From CAZLBV01 sp964557845 (lineage in GTDB: Bacteria > Acidobacteriota > Aminicenantia > Aminicenantales > Aminicenantaceae), in NCBI GenBank assembly GCA_964557845.1, contig CAZLBV010000373.1:1-5742 (forward strand): DNA of 5,742 nucleotides, read 5' to 3'. The notes beneath the pieces are model-generated. The model worked only from the letters and a program-made list of their open reading frames with translations. It was not told where the DNA came from and did not search any database. The position numbers and the translations under genes are program-made. Below, one piece after another: positions 4,530-5,742 of the stretch (position 1 is its first letter; every line of letters starts with the position of its first letter).

Positions 4530-5742
4530 TTGGATATTTTCCTATACCGGTTTTTCTCCAAAGGAGGAGGGCCTGCGGGAAGCTTTATGTACTCTGGGCA
4601 ATGGCTATTTTGCAACCAGAGGGACGGCCCCAGAATCCGAGGCAGATGATATACACTATCCAGGTACATATCTTGCCGGAGGATATAACCGGCTGACCAC
4701 TAAGATCGCCGGAAAAGAGATAGAAAATGAGGACCTGGTTAATATTCCCAACTGGCTTCCTCTGAACTTCAGGGTTAAAGGTGAAAACTGGTTTAGTTTA
4801 AAAGATGTTGAGATTTTAGCTTACCGGCAGGAACTGAACCTCACCAAAGGAATCCTTTCCAGGATGGTAAAATTTCGCGATAAAAAACAGAGGAAGTTCA
4901 CTTTGGTAAATCAGCGTTTTGTCCATATGGGAAATCCCCATCTTGCTGCCATCAAAGTCAACCTTATCTCAGAGAATTGGTCCGGAGAGATAGAGATATG
5001 TTCCGCTTTGGACGGAAGAGTGATCAATGCCGGGGTAAAACGTTATAAAGCACTGAGCAGCCGGCATCTTGAAACTCTGGAAGCATCTCCGGTGGATGGC
5101 GGTTCAATGCTGCTGGAAGTTCAGACCAATCAATCTCATATTAGAATTGCCCAGTGTGCCGCGACCCATATCTACAGCGGCAATCAGAGGCTAGAACCGA
5201 ACTTCCATTTTGTAGAAGAAAAAGGTTATATCGCCAAACGATTCACTCTTAAAATAGAAAAACAGGAACGGATCTCCATTGAAAAGATAGTGGCTTTGTA
5301 CACTTCCCGTGATCATGCCATTTCCGAATGCAGCTTAGAGGCTGCAAAAACTATCAAGAGGGCTGAATCTTACCTTGGCTTACTGCAAAGTCATTTCCGG
5401 GCATGGTCCAATCTTTGGAGGCGTTTTGAGATCGAAATAAGCATCGATCCTCCCGATGGAGACAGTCACAAACAACTGGTTATGAATTTATATATCTTCC
5501 ATCTTCTCCAGACTACATCCCCCCATACTCTCCATTTAGATGCTGGTGTTCCCTCCAGGGGATGGCATGGAGAAGCCTATAGGGGACATATTTTTTGGGA
5601 TGAGCTCTTTATTTTCCCTACTCTTAATTACAGGCTTCCCGAGATCACCAGATCCCTGCTTATGTACCGTTTCCGGCGTTTGCCTGAAGCCAGATATGCG
5701 GCTGAATCGGAAGGTTTCAAGGGTGCCATGTATCCCTGGCAG
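4522..5742 (+). CDS. glycoside hydrolase family 65 disaccharide phosphorylase, 3' end missing
   Basis: Open for 407 codons from ATG 4522 to the window edge, with no stop. The usual family length is about 750-800 residues, so roughly half is present. GH65 enzymes split alpha-linked glucosides (trehalose, kojibiose, maltose, nigerose and others) with phosphate, giving beta-glucose 1-phosphate. Residues 11-90 hold a family block, including EGLREALCTLGNGYFATRG (16-34), YPGTYLAGGYNRLT (46-59) and NEDLVNIPNWLPL (69-81). The N-terminal beta-sandwich domain runs to about 270. The helical barrel begins after about 310 with DAGVPSRGWHGEAYRGH (340-356) and FWDELFIFP (358-366), a substrate-pocket signature, then MYPWQ at the edge. 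The catalytic acid Glu, normally further on, is outside the window. Substrate is not shown by sequence; the fused OtsB/beta-PGM gene just upstream makes trehalose a reasonable guess. It shares the upstream operon promoter and has its own ribosome site. Confidence 0.92.
   Translation, partial: MHDWIFSYTGFSPKEEGLREALCTLGNGYFATRGTAPESEADDIHYPGTYLAGGYNRLTTKIAGKEIENEDLVNIPNWLPLNFRVKGENWFSLKDVEILAYRQELNLTKGILSRMVKFRDKKQRKFTLVNQRFVHMGNPHLAAIKVNLISENWSGEIEICSALDGRVINAGVKRYKALSSRHLETLEASPVDGGSMLLEVQTNQSHIRIAQCAATHIYSGNQRLEPNFHFVEEKGYIAKRFTLKIEKQERISIEKIVALYTSRDHAISECSLEAAKTIKRAESYLGLLQSHFRAWSNLWRRFEIEISIDPPDGDSHKQLVMNLYIFHLLQTTSPHTLHLDAGVPSRGWHGEAYRGHIFWDELFIFPTLNYRLPEITRSLLMYRFRRLPEARYAAESEGFKGAMYPWQ

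Noticed and set aside
3072..4669. Several minus-strand open frames of 65-108 residues inside the HAD-fusion and GH65 genes
   Set aside because: They lie opposite well-supported catalytic motifs and have no recognisable domain of their own, so they are antisense shadows.

Overview
The window reads as a low-to-moderate GC bacterial chromosome segment with tightly packed genes, strong Shine-Dalgarno sequences (AGGAGGT, AAGGAG, AAAGGAG) and matches to the sigma-54 promoter consensus. A Firmicutes/Clostridia-type organism would fit, but so would several other lineages, and nothing here fixes the taxonomy. No RNA genes, insertion sequences, CRISPR arrays or prophage traces were seen.

Layout. (1) 1-831, plus strand: the 3' nine-tenths of a PfkB-family 6-phosphofructokinase resembling E. 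coli Pfk-2. (2) 883-2715, minus strand: three membrane-protein genes, read from right to left. They are a YtxH-family small protein (2395-2715), an AI-2E family multi-pass transporter (1185-2252) and a 74-residue single-span protein (883-1107). This set converges on pfkB across 51 bases with no clear terminator. (3) 2716-2927: a divergent control region. (4) 2928-5742, plus strand: a double HAD-domain enzyme (beta-phosphoglucomutase-like domain fused to a trehalose-6-phosphate phosphatase domain). Its gene overlaps by 8 bases with a glycoside hydrolase family 65 phosphorylase gene that runs off the window.

How the parts may work together. The plus-strand operon carries enzymes that could turn trehalose 6-phosphate into trehalose (OtsB domain), split trehalose with phosphate into glucose and beta-glucose 1-phosphate (GH65), and convert the latter to glucose 6-phosphate (beta-PGM-like domain). 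As I recall, M. tuberculosis OtsB1 (Rv2006) carries the same three modules in the same order in a single polypeptide, so this looks like the split form of that system. The GH65 substrate is inferred from context only.

The most interesting feature is the divergent region. It holds two back-to-back -24/-12 (sigma-54, RpoN) promoter matches, one facing each operon: TGGCAC-N5-TTGCA at 2887-2902 on the plus strand and TGGCAT-N5-TTGCA at 2840-2855 on the minus strand. Dyads lie at distances where an enhancer-binding activator could sit. This suggests that the disaccharide operon and the small-membrane-protein/AI-2E cassette are switched on together by one sigma-54 activator, perhaps in an osmotic or envelope stress response.
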